A stretch of DNA of 64,000 bases from Morella rubra. Its lineage: Eukaryota > Streptophyta > Magnoliopsida > Fagales > Myricaceae. The position numbers were made by a program, and so were the translations under genes. Shown here in pieces: positions 25,101 to 35,144 of this stretch; the first letter of the stretch is position 1, and every line of letters begins with the position of its first letter. The DNA lies in assembly GCA_003952965.2 (NCBI GenBank), contig RXIC02000099.1, forward strand, positions 62,001 through 126,000, written 5' to 3'. The notes under the pieces were generated by a model, which saw nothing but the letters and a program-made list of their open reading frames with translations, was not told the origin of the DNA and made no database searches.

Positions 25101-27267
25101 GATATTTGGACCAGATGCTAGATCATTGCTTGTTACATTATTGCTGATCATTCTCCCAGTTGCTATATTCTGTGTATTTGTTGCAAGGCATCTTCGACAT
25201 GAATTTTCACCTTCTAATGTGGGATATGCCATCCTGGTAGTAACAATTGTATTTACTATCTACGTAAGCCCTCTTAATCTCTTATTTACTTGCCACCGAA
25301 AATTTGCATATTATGATGGTAATTTCTTTGAAGAACATATTCGTTGGACCATGGCCATGTTCAGAGGGATGGCTAACTCTTGCACAGTCATTCACCAGTA
25401 CCAAACATCTAAAGATATAGGTTTCTAATCTTACCATGGAGACAATGTGACAAGTTCCAATTATTTGGGGCTTGATAAAACATGTTATAAATAAGTCTCT
25501 AGCCCAAAGTTTGTGATATCTAGCGCCAGCGTTGTAGCAATGTGTCATTGGTGGATGATATTGTGACGGTGATCGTAAACAATTCCTATCTGCAATAGTT
25601 GTTTCTCAGGCTTTTGTCTCTGTTCCTATGCATTCTTGCCAAATCATTCTCCTTAACTTCTAACAAAAAAGGGGAAAATCTGTTGGTCTTAAGTCATACA
25701 GCCAGTAATGAGATACCAATTTTACTTAAGCCTTTAAAGTGTTATGAAAATGCTTTTCATCCTGTGAAATGTTTCTTATAATTCTTACAATATTGATGGT
25801 TGTGAACAGTCTATTGGATGGGTTCTGAAAGTAATTCCTTCCTTATCAATCTCCCAGGGTTTGACATAATTTAATTCCTTAGTTGATGATGATAGGTGTT
25901 GGTGCTTCTTTTTCTTACTTCAGCCCGTGACCCGGGCATTATTCCACGTAATTCACATCCACCAGAGGAAGAGTTCCGTTATGACTCTTCTGTGTCAATT
26001 GAAGTTGGGGGCCGACAAACACCCAGCCTTCAGTTCCCTCGAACAAAAGATGTAATGGTCAATGGTCTTGCAGTGAGGGTGAAGTATTGTGATACTTGTA
26101 TGCTGTATCGTCCTCCTCGTTGTTCCCATTGCTCCATTTGCAATAACTGTGTGGAACGCTTTGATCACCATTGCCCTTGGGTTGGCCAATGCATTGGACT
26201 GGTATGTTGTTTGACATCAAACAAATTATGTTAATTTGTTTTGCTGATGGGATTTGTATTTTCTCTTCTATTTTTATTCAGGGTTGTTTCTTATTTGTGT
26301 CCGCATTGATGTCATGTTCCTGGCCTGTGTTTGTGTGCAGCGCAACTATCGTTACTTCTTTATGTTTGTGTCTTCAGCAACTCTTCTTTGCATCTACGTG
26401 TTTGCCATGTCAGCTTTGTACATCAAGAAACTGATGGAGAATCATGAGGGCACAGTCTGGAAAGCGATGAAAGAATCTCCTGCATCTGTGATACTAATGG
26501 CCTATTGCTTCATCTCGCTGTGGTTTGTTGGTGGACTTACTGGCTTTCATTTATACCTTATAGGCACAAACCAGGTCAGTTGAGTTATTCTTTTTGTAAA
26601 TTTGTGCTTCTAGCATGATATTTTGTGAGCAATTCAAGTTCCATGTGAGGGTTAGCTCTTTATATGAATGGGATAGCCACCACTAGGTTTTCTGCCAAGT
26701 CTTTTTCCATGTATGTTTTTACCAGCTAGATCAATATTACTTGATGTCTTTCAGACGACCTATGAAAACTTCCGGTACAGAGCTGATAACAGGATCAATG
26801 CTTACGACCGGGGTTGTGTGAATAATTTTCTTGAGGTATTTTGCACAAAAGTGAAGCCCTCAAGGAATAACTTCCGGGCTTTTGTTCAAGAGGAAGCACA
26901 AAGGCCTCCCCCTTCGCCTGCCCCTCGGGAAGCAGTAGCAGCAGATGAATTAGGCATGGATCCACGGGCAAAGGTTGAAGATGATCTAGAGATTGGTGAA
27001 GACCTATTGAAGATCTCCCAGCGTCGTAATATTGATGAAATTGATGAGGACATACGCAGCAGAGGGAGCAATGGACCTCCCCATAATTCCTCAGATGCTG
27101 ATTCAGTTTTGGGTGCAGATCATCGAGTTCCCACCATTCGATCTGATGCTCGTCACTCAAGTTGGGGAAGAAGAACTGAGAGCTGGGAAATTGCACCCGA
27201 GGTCTTTGCTAACTCCAATGTCACGGAGAGCAGAAGTTATGTCAATCCAAAGGAAGCACGTCAGTGA
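19161..27267 (+). CDS. DHHC protein S-acyltransferase (palmitoyltransferase), 5 exons, 425 aa
   Basis: Attaches palmitate to cysteines of membrane-associated proteins; an integral membrane enzyme of the Arabidopsis PAT05/06/08 type. Exons: 19161-19199, 25078-25263, 25896-26201, 26341-26574, 26755-27267; all borders are GT-AG and in phase. Exon 1 codes only 13 residues ([13 protein letters not shown]) and is followed by a 5.9-kb intron. Two membrane spans lie at about residues 27-48 and 57-82, then the RDPG motif, then the cysteine-rich domain ([20 protein letters not shown]) with catalytic DHHC at residues 165-168. Two more spans lie at about 185-205 and 225-250, then the TTYE motif at 256-259, an NFLEVF stretch and an acidic, Ser-rich C-terminal tail. 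All key residues are present and the length is normal for the family. Exon 3 was placed to start at 25896 because the phase and the AG there give the conserved [14 protein letters not shown]. Confidence 0.96.
19200..25077 (+). other. Large first intron of the acyltransferase gene
   Basis: Apart from the MITE at 23270 and a G16 tract at 21384-21399, I see no feature. An open frame of 109 codons at 22544-22873 matches nothing I know and is probably chance. Confidence 0.7.
23270..23784. mobile_element. MULE-type MITE in acyltransferase intron 1
   Basis: Terminal inverted repeats begin GGGAAAACATCATAGTACGC and, inverted at the right end, GGGGAACATCATAGTGCGC, and both continue with CCCCATATCT(T/A)TGGGCAAAAATCAAT. 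Flanks ATCCTTTTT (23261-23269) and ATCTTTTTT (23785-23793) form a 9-bp target duplication with one mismatch, which fits Mutator-like elements. It is the same family as the fold-back at 6245-6958. A G12 tract lies at 23725-23736. No coding capacity is seen. Confidence 0.85.
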
Positions 27268-28371
27268 TAGGGTGATTTGTTTATTTGCTTTTAGCATGGC
27301 AGCCACTTGGGGTGATGTGTGATTATTTTGATGTTCTTTTCCTTTTTTTGGGGGGCAGCTGAGATTAATGAGAAGTTTACGATTATGCAAAGGGGACTCC
27401 AATTTTACTCACTTTTCAGGTAAAAACTTATCTTACTTTATGTTGGAAGTCTAGCCTTCCTATTTTTCAGAAAGCATAGAAATGTGTGTAATTGTTTGAG
27501 AGATAAGGAGATAGTGTCTATGTCTTTTTTCCCTTTTTATTCTTTTGTTGTCTATCGATACTGTACTGCTATTTTGGATCCAATCTCTAGTGCTGGCTTT
27601 ATTCTTTGTGTAAATAACCCACTTCCTTGAAAGTAATCCCCTGCTTCAAACTGTTTATGATGAACATCAATTGAGCCCAGCTTTTTTTGAATCTACATCA
27701 TAGGTATTGAATCGTTGAGAAATAGTTTATTGACTTTCCCACTGTAATTGTATGCTGCTATATGCCTCTAATATTAGATAAACGCAATGCTTTGGTGTAT
27801 TTTGAATTGATTTATGATCTAGTGGATAGGGAGTGAAGCTGAAGGTTGTCTGCGACTGTCCCAACTTTGAACACTACTTTGCGGCTCTCAGCTCAATGGT
27901 GTCAAACATTTAGGCAGATAAATCAACTACTAGTTTTTTTTTTTTGGAGTGTGTGTCGTGAACTAGGGAAGGAAAAAGAGGTCATTAACTGAAAGAGCCT
28001 CTTATGGTTCTCCGAACCTGAAAGCTTAGAAAATGCTACCGTTCCTACAGAATAAAATCTTGTGAATATTAAGGTGATGTGCGTGTAGGTTGTATTATTG
28101 GGGCAAGTGTTGCTCAGAAATTTCTGTAATGTCTAACGATTTTAAGTGAAATAAAATATTTTTTAGTAGTATTATTAAGTTTTATTGTTTTATGCCGTAA
28201 TAAATATTAATATTGTATTATTTATATCGTCCATTATGATCCTTCAGAGACAAAATGGCAATTTGAAAATGTTTTTTTTTTCTAATTAATTTGAGAAGTT
28301 GATCAACGTTGTCATAGCATCCCACTTCACTTGGATTTCCAACTCATTATAATAGTTTCCATATTCAGCGG
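27268..28371 (+). other. 3' UTR and downstream flank of the acyltransferase gene
   Basis: Ordinary AT-rich sequence after the stop at 27265-27267. A possible 3'-UTR intron border (CAG at about 27357-27359) is seen but not proven. No other gene is recognised. Confidence 0.4.
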
Positions 28372-29817
28372 TAGGGTTGTTCAACCCTGGTGTAAGTGTC
28401 GGTTTTAGCCAAAACTGGTGCCTATACCGGATAGGCTGGTTTTTAAATAATGTTCACATACACCGTTAAGGGCAAAAATCGGCCCTTAGTGTGGCGGTTT
28501 TAACGGTGGCGATTTTCGATTAACTTACATTTATATTGGGTCTTTTTTTAGCATTTTACGCACTTGGCCCAATGTATTTTTTTTCTTTTTTCTTTTGGTC
28601 ATTAATCACATATCAATAAAATCTAAACTAATGAAATCCAAAATCAATAAAATTAAAGATCATCTTAAAAGATAAGATGAGAATTTAAAGTCTAAATTAA
28701 TAAAATCTAAAATCAATAAACATAGAGAACATCACAACAAGATGAGAATCTAATTCTTAACCAATAAAATCCAAAATAATAAACTTAGAGAAGTAAGAAT
28801 ATCTTAAAGATGAGTAACTCTTTCAAAATCTTTACTCCTCGATCTCCATCGCCAAGATGGGTAATCTACACAATACATTTAAATACACCAAGTTATAATT
28901 TAAAGTCCAAACAAATGCTTTAGGTAGGCTAAGTTAGCATACAAGAGACAAATGCTTTAGGGGGGGAAAACTAAGAAAGCCAACAATAGGTAAGATCTTG
29001 AAAAATAAATGATTGAGGCGGTTTTCAAGATAAAAACTGTCACATAGAGATGTAGATTATGTTCTTCCTTATGAAGGAAACGATAGCTCGAGAGTAAAAA
29101 CAAAACCTTTGACACTAATACTGAAAGATCTCACTGAATCAAATAATTAGTGGACTGAGTACCAAATCAAGTACAGTCACACTAACATTTCAAAGACTTT
29201 TTGAAAAGACCCAATAAATTTCACCAGTAACTAAGATACATGAGTCCACCGATTCAGCATGTGATATGCACGACCTTCTATCCACCAAAATACAAGATCA
29301 AAAACAAAAAGAAATCCAATTGAAGCACTGATCTGGACATTTAAATACTGCTTCCAAACTCATTAAACATATGGTGGAACATTCTGAACGACAACTTATA
29401 TGAGAATTTTACTGCAGCTGAGCCCCATAGGTTCTATTTCTAGTTTTGTTCAATTGTTCCGAGATGGAGTTACACACAGCATACTAAAATGGTTAAGGGC
29501 TGGGCCCCTGCCGCATGTGCGCAGGAGAGGGAGGGGAGGGAGAGAGAGGCACGGGGGTGGGGAAATTGTCTTCGGGAGGGAGGGGAAATTCTCACTGGGT
29601 AGGATGGGTGTTTTGACAAAAGGCCTTGTTTGGCATTTTTTTTAATTAAAAAAAAAAAAACAGATTTCCCGGTACTCGGGAACCCGATGTCAAGTAATCC
29701 GAGAACCAGACATACCACCGGATTTTTACAAAACAGCAAACCGGCACCAGTAAAGTCAGGTACGGGCAACCCGGTGCTGGTGCCACTGGATTTTTCCAGT
29801 GGCACTGAACAGCCCTA
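28372..29817. mobile_element. Possible non-autonomous hAT-like element
   Basis: The left end reads TAGGGTTGTTCAACCC and the right end, inverted, reads TAGGGCTGTTCAGTGCC: a short TIR pair of the TAGGG-type seen in plant hAT elements. Both ends are followed by ACCGG/CCGGT-rich subterminal stretches, and the right end has a small hairpin (CCAGTGGCAC with its inverse). The 8-bp flanks (TTCAGCGG and TTTAACGA) do not match, so a target duplication is not shown. No transposase frame was recognised. Confidence 0.4.
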
Positions 29818-31137
29818 TTTAACGATGGTGCTTATATCATATTTTGGTGGTATTTATTTGTTGAAATTTCGAAGAATATTCTCAAAATTTTAGAATATTT
29901 TAGATATTGAGATTTATCAGAGTTTATAAAAATTTTAGAGTGTGTTTATTATTATAATATCCTTATCCGGCTCCTTACTTGCACTTACGCATTTTCCAAC
30001 AATTCCCGCGAGGAAAGGAGCACTCGGTCCGACAAGAGGAGTGGTAAAAAAAGGAAAAAGGAAAGATGGGGCAATTGAGCCGGCTAGACTAAATTGAGCC
30101 ACAAGCCACATACATTTATTAAATGACGTGGATTACTGTACGCCGTTAAATTTGTAAGAGAGAATATGATCCGTTCAATCAGACAAATTCGCACATAAGC
30201 CCTTAGGAGGGAATCATTTCCCATTGATAGTACCAAGGATGACCGTGATCAAGTTTGTCGAAATTGATTAATTTATCATTGGGAAAAGTATTTTGTTGAA
30301 GTTGATTAATTTATCATTGGGAAAAAGTATGTAGACTAAAATTAATGAAAAGGATCCAATAAAAAAATTGAATTTATTTTAGTTTTGAAAGTTTTGTGTT
30401 CTAAATACAAATTACAATTTGATGTATGAATATATCTGAAACGTTATCATCCATGTTTTTCTAATAATTTCAAAACTGCTGGCCATTAATTTTAGTAATT
30501 CATATTCTTTTTTTGGTAAACAAACTGAAATTCATGCATGCAATTCATGTACCTGCTCAAATAAAATTCATTCAAGCTTTGGACACCTAAAATTTCTAAT
30601 TTTATTATCTCAATATCTTCCATGTAATGAATTATAAGAGGATCAAGATCTTCGAATTACAACGTACAATTTGGGGAGAGATAGGCATAATTAATGGACC
30701 ATATACTATTTATGTTGTCCATGTAATCCTCCTACAACTGGAGAGAGATAAATACAATTGGTGGACCCCACACCATTTAACGCAGATAAATACAATTGGT
30801 GGACCCCACATCATTTAACGCTGCCAGGTAATCCTCCTACAACAATAACTATCCTACACCAAAGAGACAACCTGTAGCCTGTCAAGGATAGATTAATTAG
30901 AATTGATTCTTGTCAATATCTACCAAAACCATTTAGTACCTTCCCATTTCATGATCAGAAACATCCGGAGAATATTTGGAGACTTTAATAACCTTCCTAA
31001 TAACACAGACCTGCCAAAATATTCTTTCTCGGACTATAGAAGGCCACGAGTAATTAACTTAGCAACATCCATCCTTAATTACTCTCTAAACCCTCTTAAC
31101 CATTAGTGACCACCGCAATCCCCCTCCCACCATAACA
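29818..31137. other. Intergenic DNA upstream of the inhibitor cluster
   Basis: AT-rich and without a supported gene. It contains the 38-bp tandem duplication at 30746-30821 and the proximal promoter of the first inhibitor gene. Confidence 0.5.
30746..30821. repeat. 38-bp tandem duplication upstream of the first inhibitor gene
   Basis: Two copies (30746-30783, 30784-30821) of a unit starting AGATAAATACAATTGGTGGA, differing by one base (CACCATT versus CATCATT). It lies about 320 bp before the ATG at 31138. Confidence 0.9.
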
Positions 31138-31707
31138 ATGGACAGCCATGGAAGTCATTGTCAAGCAATAGCCTTTACTCTTTCCTTGCTCTTACTTTTC
31201 CATTCTCCTTTCCCATCAAATGCAGCAACCAAAAGAGTAGAAGGCGTCTGTAAGCAAGCTGTAGACTATGCCAGCTCCAATCCGGGAACTGTAAGCTATG
31301 CCAATTGCTTGGAAGCCTTTGAATCTGACTCCCGAGCTCGATACGCATCCAACTTTAAAGATCTGACCACAATTGCTCTAGGGTTAGCCGTAACCAATGC
31401 GACAGAAAGCCAAGCTTACATCGATGGTTTGCTCGAGAGAAGCCACACCGCAGCCATTGAGAGGTGCTCCTCTTGGTACGAAGGAGTAGTCGCAAGGTTC
31501 CAAAGTGCACGCGATGAATTGGACGAGGATTTTGTTTGTGCCAACATTGACGTGAAAGTCGCTGGCGACTATGCCAGTAACTGTGAAAATGAGTTGGTCT
31601 CTGCCGGGGTTAAAGTTGCAGCAATTTCGACAAGAAACAATTACGTGCATTTGTACAGTAGCATTGCCTTTGTAATCACGAAGGATCTTTCATACCTTCT
31701 ATATTGA
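31138..31707 (+). CDS. Pectin methylesterase/invertase inhibitor-family protein 1 (189 aa)
   Basis: Single-exon gene. PMEI-domain proteins are secreted four-helix bundles that bind pectin methylesterase or acid invertase in the cell wall. Residues 1-30 form a signal peptide (hydrophobic LSLLLLFHSPF, cut near SNAA). The domain starts at VEGVCKQAVDY. The four family cysteines are at about 38, 57, 110 and 149 (two disulfides); an additional Cys at 134 (DFVCANID) is not in its two neighbours. Family features LKDL-like (FKDL), TNATE, YIDGLL and DELDED are present, and the C-terminal helix (HLYSSIAFVI) is kept. AATAAA signals follow at about 31734. Its 19-bp promoter block AGTAATTAACTTAGCAACA (31049-31067) is shared with the second gene. 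Whether it inhibits PME or invertase cannot be told from sequence. Confidence 0.9.
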   Translation: MDSHGSHCQAIAFTLSLLLLFHSPFPSNAATKRVEGVCKQAVDYASSNPGTVSYANCLEAFESDSRARYASNFKDLTTIALGLAVTNATESQAYIDGLLERSHTAAIERCSSWYEGVVARFQSARDELDEDFVCANIDVKVAGDYASNCENELVSAGVKVAAISTRNNYVHLYSSIAFVITKDLSYLLY

Positions 31708-31869
31708 AGGGTAGTTTGGAATTCATTCTAGTGTAATAAACAAGATTGCATGAGAAATAAAAGACCAACTGAACAAGTAATTTAGCCGTATCAAATTCTC
31801 ATATTCATCTGACTCTCTTGTTCCTATAGACAAAGAATATACGTCCGTACAAGATGGGGTGAACAACAA

Positions 31870-31995
31870 AGAAATGGTTTAGGTGCAGAGACCCGCAAAA
31901 AAGAATCTTCACCAAATGGGTCAAAGTTTTTGCTTGTTGGCATTGTTCCAGTAGAAAAGAAAATCAAAGAACATAAGAAAAGCCCTAGCAACCTA
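31870..31995 (+). repeat. Relic matching the 5' leader of the third inhibitor gene
   Basis: This stretch aligns with 34360-34490, just upstream of the third inhibitor ATG; shared blocks include TTAGGT(G/A)CAGAG, GTCAAA, CTTGT(T/A)GGCA and GAAAAGAAAATCAAAGAACAT. No inhibitor coding sequence follows here. It looks like the leftover of a duplicated copy whose body was deleted, or of an unequal exchange in the cluster. Confidence 0.7.
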
Positions 31996-33152
31996 CTGAA
32001 TAAAGTTTCGATTCTAAAGTTTTAGTACTAACATGTTTTAACAGAATATTCTAATGTTACCAACACGTTAATAAATTTTATCAATTACCGAAATGAAATT
32101 AGTCAATGCATTGATGGTGACCATGCCTCCTCGCTAGGGATTACAGACCATGACTTTCTTTTTTTTTCTTTTTTTTTTTCCCGTTAAGAGTGCGTGAGAA
32201 TGGAAGTTTTAAAATTGTGTCAGATATTACAGCATTGATTTCCAAGATGACAAATATACCTTATGGAAAGAATTGACATTAATGTTATCCAAGCTGTCAT
32301 GACTATCTAATTGTTACAGCTAGCACATACGTACGTGCCAACTCTCGCAATTCTCTGATCATGCATGTTTGTGTAATAGAATCATTTTTTTTTTTTACTC
32401 TGATAAGGGAGACTTTAAAACTGCACAACATTTGAATAGTTGCTTAATTGCTTTATGTCCTCAGTTTCTATTATGGGATGGCATAATATAACAAGTTACA
32501 TTCTAAATACTCTTTCTTCACCTTAAATTACATACGTTGCACCTTCCAACTACAGATATTAGATACTTTACACTCCAAATTATCAAGTTTTACACATCAA
32601 TTATACCTTCCAACTATCAATGTTAGAAACTTAGCACTCTTCATCTAACAATGATATCCATAATGATTTAATGAATTGAAAACAATATCTTCAACCTATG
32701 TAAAGTGAGTTAAGAGCATTATCGTCATTTAAGTCTAAAAATTGATAGATGGTGCAAAGTGTTTAAAGTTAGTAGTTGAAGAGTAAAATGTGTCAAACCT
32801 TGGCCTATAGTTATAGTTAAAAAGTATATTTATCTCTATTTCTTTTTTCCTATACGATATTAATTAGTTTCTTATCGTACTACAACTAGAAATTTAATAT
32901 ATAATTATGCCATGAAACAGTCTTTAAAACGATTAAAGATTTAGCCCGTTTAGGATAGACCCGCGAGTTGCATGTATAGATTCAATTTATCGTTCAAAAA
33001 GAGGAAAACCAAAATACTAGCATTAATTGAGGTGGACAGATTCTCCTAATTTCACACCAGAGATTTCAAGCCATTAATTTCCAGTTCATCAAAAAGATAA
33101 AGTAGATTTGAAGAGTTAATAACCTTCCAAATTAAATACCTTTTCTTTTGAG
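31996..33152. other. Intergenic DNA between inhibitor genes 1 and 2
   Basis: AT-rich. No reading frame or element with defined ends was recognised. Confidence 0.5.
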
Positions 33153-33160
33153 TATAAATA
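33153..33160 (+). promoter_or_regulatory. TATA box of inhibitor gene 2
   Basis: TATAAATA lies 190 bp before the ATG at 33343 and just before the AGTAATTAACTTAGCAACA block (33175-33193) shared with gene 1. Confidence 0.55.
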
Positions 33161-33225
33161 AACAGGCCGGCGCAAGTAATTAACTTAGCAACAAACCCTT
33201 TGGTCCTGCTTCTAAAATTTGCCTG

Positions 33226-33256
<31 letters not shown>

Positions 33257-33273
33257 CTTACTCGCTAAACCCA

Positions 33274-33302
<29 letters not shown>
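33226..33302. repeat. A29 and C29 homopolymer tracts in the leader of inhibitor gene 2
   Basis: A run of 29 A (33226-33254) is followed after 19 bases by a run of 29 C (33274-33302). The pair sits between the promoter block and the ATG, so it would be transcribed in the 5' leader. The corresponding leader of gene 1 has only short C-rich stretches. It may be real slippage expansion or a consensus artefact. Confidence 0.9.
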
Positions 33303-33304
<2 letters not shown>

Positions 33305-33342
33305 GTTAACCTTCGAGACAACAATCTCTGTTACATCACGTA

Positions 33343-33879
33343 ATGGACTCCCAAGCAGTTATGGCGTTTGCTGTTTCCCTGCTTTTAGTTTTCCATTTTC
33401 CTCTTCCGACGAACGGAGCAACCAAATTAGTTGAAGGCGTTTGTAAGGAAGCTGTCGACTATGCCACCAAGGGAACTCTAAGCTATGGCAGCTGCTTGGA
33501 AGCCTTGGAATCTGATTCCCGAACTCGATCAGCATCCGATCTAAAAGATCTTGCAAAGATCGCTCTGCAATTAGCTTTAGCCAATGCGACAGCAAGCAAA
33601 GCTTACATCGATGATTTGCTCAAGAAAAACCACACTGCAGCCATTGAGAAGTGCTCCTTTTCGTACAAATTTGTGGTTGGGTCGTTCTGGAGTGCACTCC
33701 AGGAACTAGACGAGGATATTATGACTGCCAACTATGACGTGAAAATCGCAGGCGACGATGCCAGTGCTTGTGAAAATGAGTTGCTCTCTGGTGGGGTTAA
33801 AGTTCCAGAAATATCAAGGAGAAACAATGATGTGCAGTTATACAGTAGCATTGGCTTTGTAATCACAAATAAGCTTTGA
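33343..33879 (+). CDS. Pectin methylesterase/invertase inhibitor-family protein 2 (178 aa)
   Basis: Single exon and the closest relative of the gene at 31138: same order of blocks, VEGVCKEAVDYA, CLEALESDSRTRSASDLKDL, NATASKAYIDDLL, AIEKCSFSYKFVV, ANYDVKIAGDDASACENELL. The signal peptide is residues 1-25 (VSLLLVFHFPLP, cut near NGA). Cysteines at about 34, 51, 104 and 143 give the two expected disulfides; there is no fifth Cys. An upstream in-phase ATG does not exist; a different frame opens at 33219 only through the homopolymers. Predicted secreted; target (PME or invertase) unknown. Confidence 0.92.
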   Translation: MDSQAVMAFAVSLLLVFHFPLPTNGATKLVEGVCKEAVDYATKGTLSYGSCLEALESDSRTRSASDLKDLAKIALQLALANATASKAYIDDLLKKNHTAAIEKCSFSYKFVVGSFWSALQELDEDIMTANYDVKIAGDDASACENELLSGGVKVPEISRRNNDVQLYSSIGFVITNKL

Positions 33880-34511
33880 TTTATTCTAAGTTTGGAGGGT
33901 GGTGTAGAAGTCACTTTAGGGTAGTAAACAAATGCCTTCTCCTTCGTTTTGCTTTCTAATTCGCTTTTGTTTTTGCGTAAGGATTGGAATTGTTTGAAAA
34001 GTACTTTTATCCTATGACCAAAAAAAAAAAAAATTGAATCAAGACAGAGTTTCTTCTCTAGTACTTTAATATGTGGATCCTACCTTACAAGATGTTGTCT
34101 TTATTAATTAGTCAAATAATATTCAATATAATTTGTTTTTCTCTTGATCATTCAATTGGAATAACAAATTTGAGAGAATCTCAATTTCCCAAAATAAAAG
34201 AAATTGTAGCTTTCTCCTTGAATGGATGAGCAATCTTTCATATTAAACTTATTTACTCTCGCACCTATTTCAAATTAATAATTAATAATAAAACATTAGT
34301 CATAATAATAAAACGGACCCAGATTATATATACAAGAGGGAAAAAAAAATAAAAAAAAAAGAACTGCGTTAGGTACAGAGGCCCATCGAGTGTGTCAAAA
34401 TCTTTCCTTGTAGGCAGGCTTTCTCCGGCCGCTGAAAAGAAAATCAAAGAACATGAAAGACGCCCCAGCAATAGCAAACCACCATCCTCGCTAATTAGAG
34501 GACTACATACC
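33880..34511 (+). promoter_or_regulatory. Spacer and promoter of inhibitor gene 3
   Basis: A TATA-like TATATATA at 34325-34332 lies about 180 bp before the chosen ATG at 34512. The leader 34360-34490 is the one found again as a relic at 31870-31995. The open frame extends upstream to an ATG at 34392, but the residues before 34512 (rich in Lys and Arg) have no family match and would bury the signal peptide. Confidence 0.5.
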
Positions 34512-35144
34512 ATGGCGTCTACCTGTCATGTATCCTTGTTCCAGCTTGTAGCCATATCCTTGTCTCTCTTGGTCTACTCTCCTCCAACCGCAGCCGCTCA
34601 ATATGCCCCATTCCCTTCGCCCATGGAGGAAACCGCTTCTGAGGACGCTCCACCAAAACTAGTCGAAGAAGTCTGTAACCGATCAGGCGTATCAGAATTT
34701 TGCGTGGAAGCTCTTGAATCCGACCCCAGAACTGCATCAGCACCCGATCTCCTGTCTATCGCCAAGATTGCCCTAGATTTGGCAAAGACCAACGCAACAA
34801 GCACCCGCAACTACATCGACGGCATGCTTAAGAGAGACGACACCAAGCCCGCCTTAAGGCCGGCTCTTGAAAAGTGTGCTTCTTCGTACGAACTTGTGTT
34901 CGCTTCATTCAGCAGCGCGCATGATGAACTAGAAGAAGATCCCATGACAGCAAATTATGATGCTCTAATCGCCGGAGACTACATTAGTTCTTGTGACGAG
35001 GAACTGTCCTCTGGTGGAGTCAGCGTTCCATCGATTTCAGCCAAAAACCAAGTAATGATGTATTTCGTTAGGATTGGAGATACTGTTACTGATCTTCTTC
35101 GAACTAATGTCGATTTATCCTTCCCGTCTTCATCTCATCAATAA
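34512..35144 (+). CDS. Pectin methylesterase/invertase inhibitor-family protein 3 (210 aa)
   Basis: Single exon. The start at 34512 is chosen because it puts a clean signal peptide first (LVAISLSLLVYSPPTAAA, residues 12-29) after a TATA-bearing leader. The domain begins with KLVEEVCNRSGVSEFC; the four family cysteines are at about 55, 64, 122 and 161. The first pair is spaced more tightly (9 residues) than in its two neighbours. Blocks shared with the neighbours: ALESDPRTASAPDL, NATSTRNYIDGML, DELEEDPMTANYDALIAGDY. An extra Pro/Lys-rich loop (DDTKPALRPALEK) sits before the third Cys, and the C-terminal tail (DLSFPSSSHQ) is longer. It is the most diverged cluster member. An AATAAA overlaps the stop region (about 35140). 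Secreted; target unknown. Confidence 0.92.
   Translation: MASTCHVSLFQLVAISLSLLVYSPPTAAAQYAPFPSPMEETASEDAPPKLVEEVCNRSGVSEFCVEALESDPRTASAPDLLSIAKIALDLAKTNATSTRNYIDGMLKRDDTKPALRPALEKCASSYELVFASFSSAHDELEEDPMTANYDALIAGDYISSCDEELSSGGVSVPSISAKNQVMMYFVRIGDTVTDLLRTNVDLSFPSSSHQ

Noticed and set aside
34392-34511. Upstream in-frame ATG extending inhibitor 3 by 40 residues
   Set aside because: The extension is basic, unlike the family, and would place the signal peptide inside the protein; the ATG at 34512 fits better.
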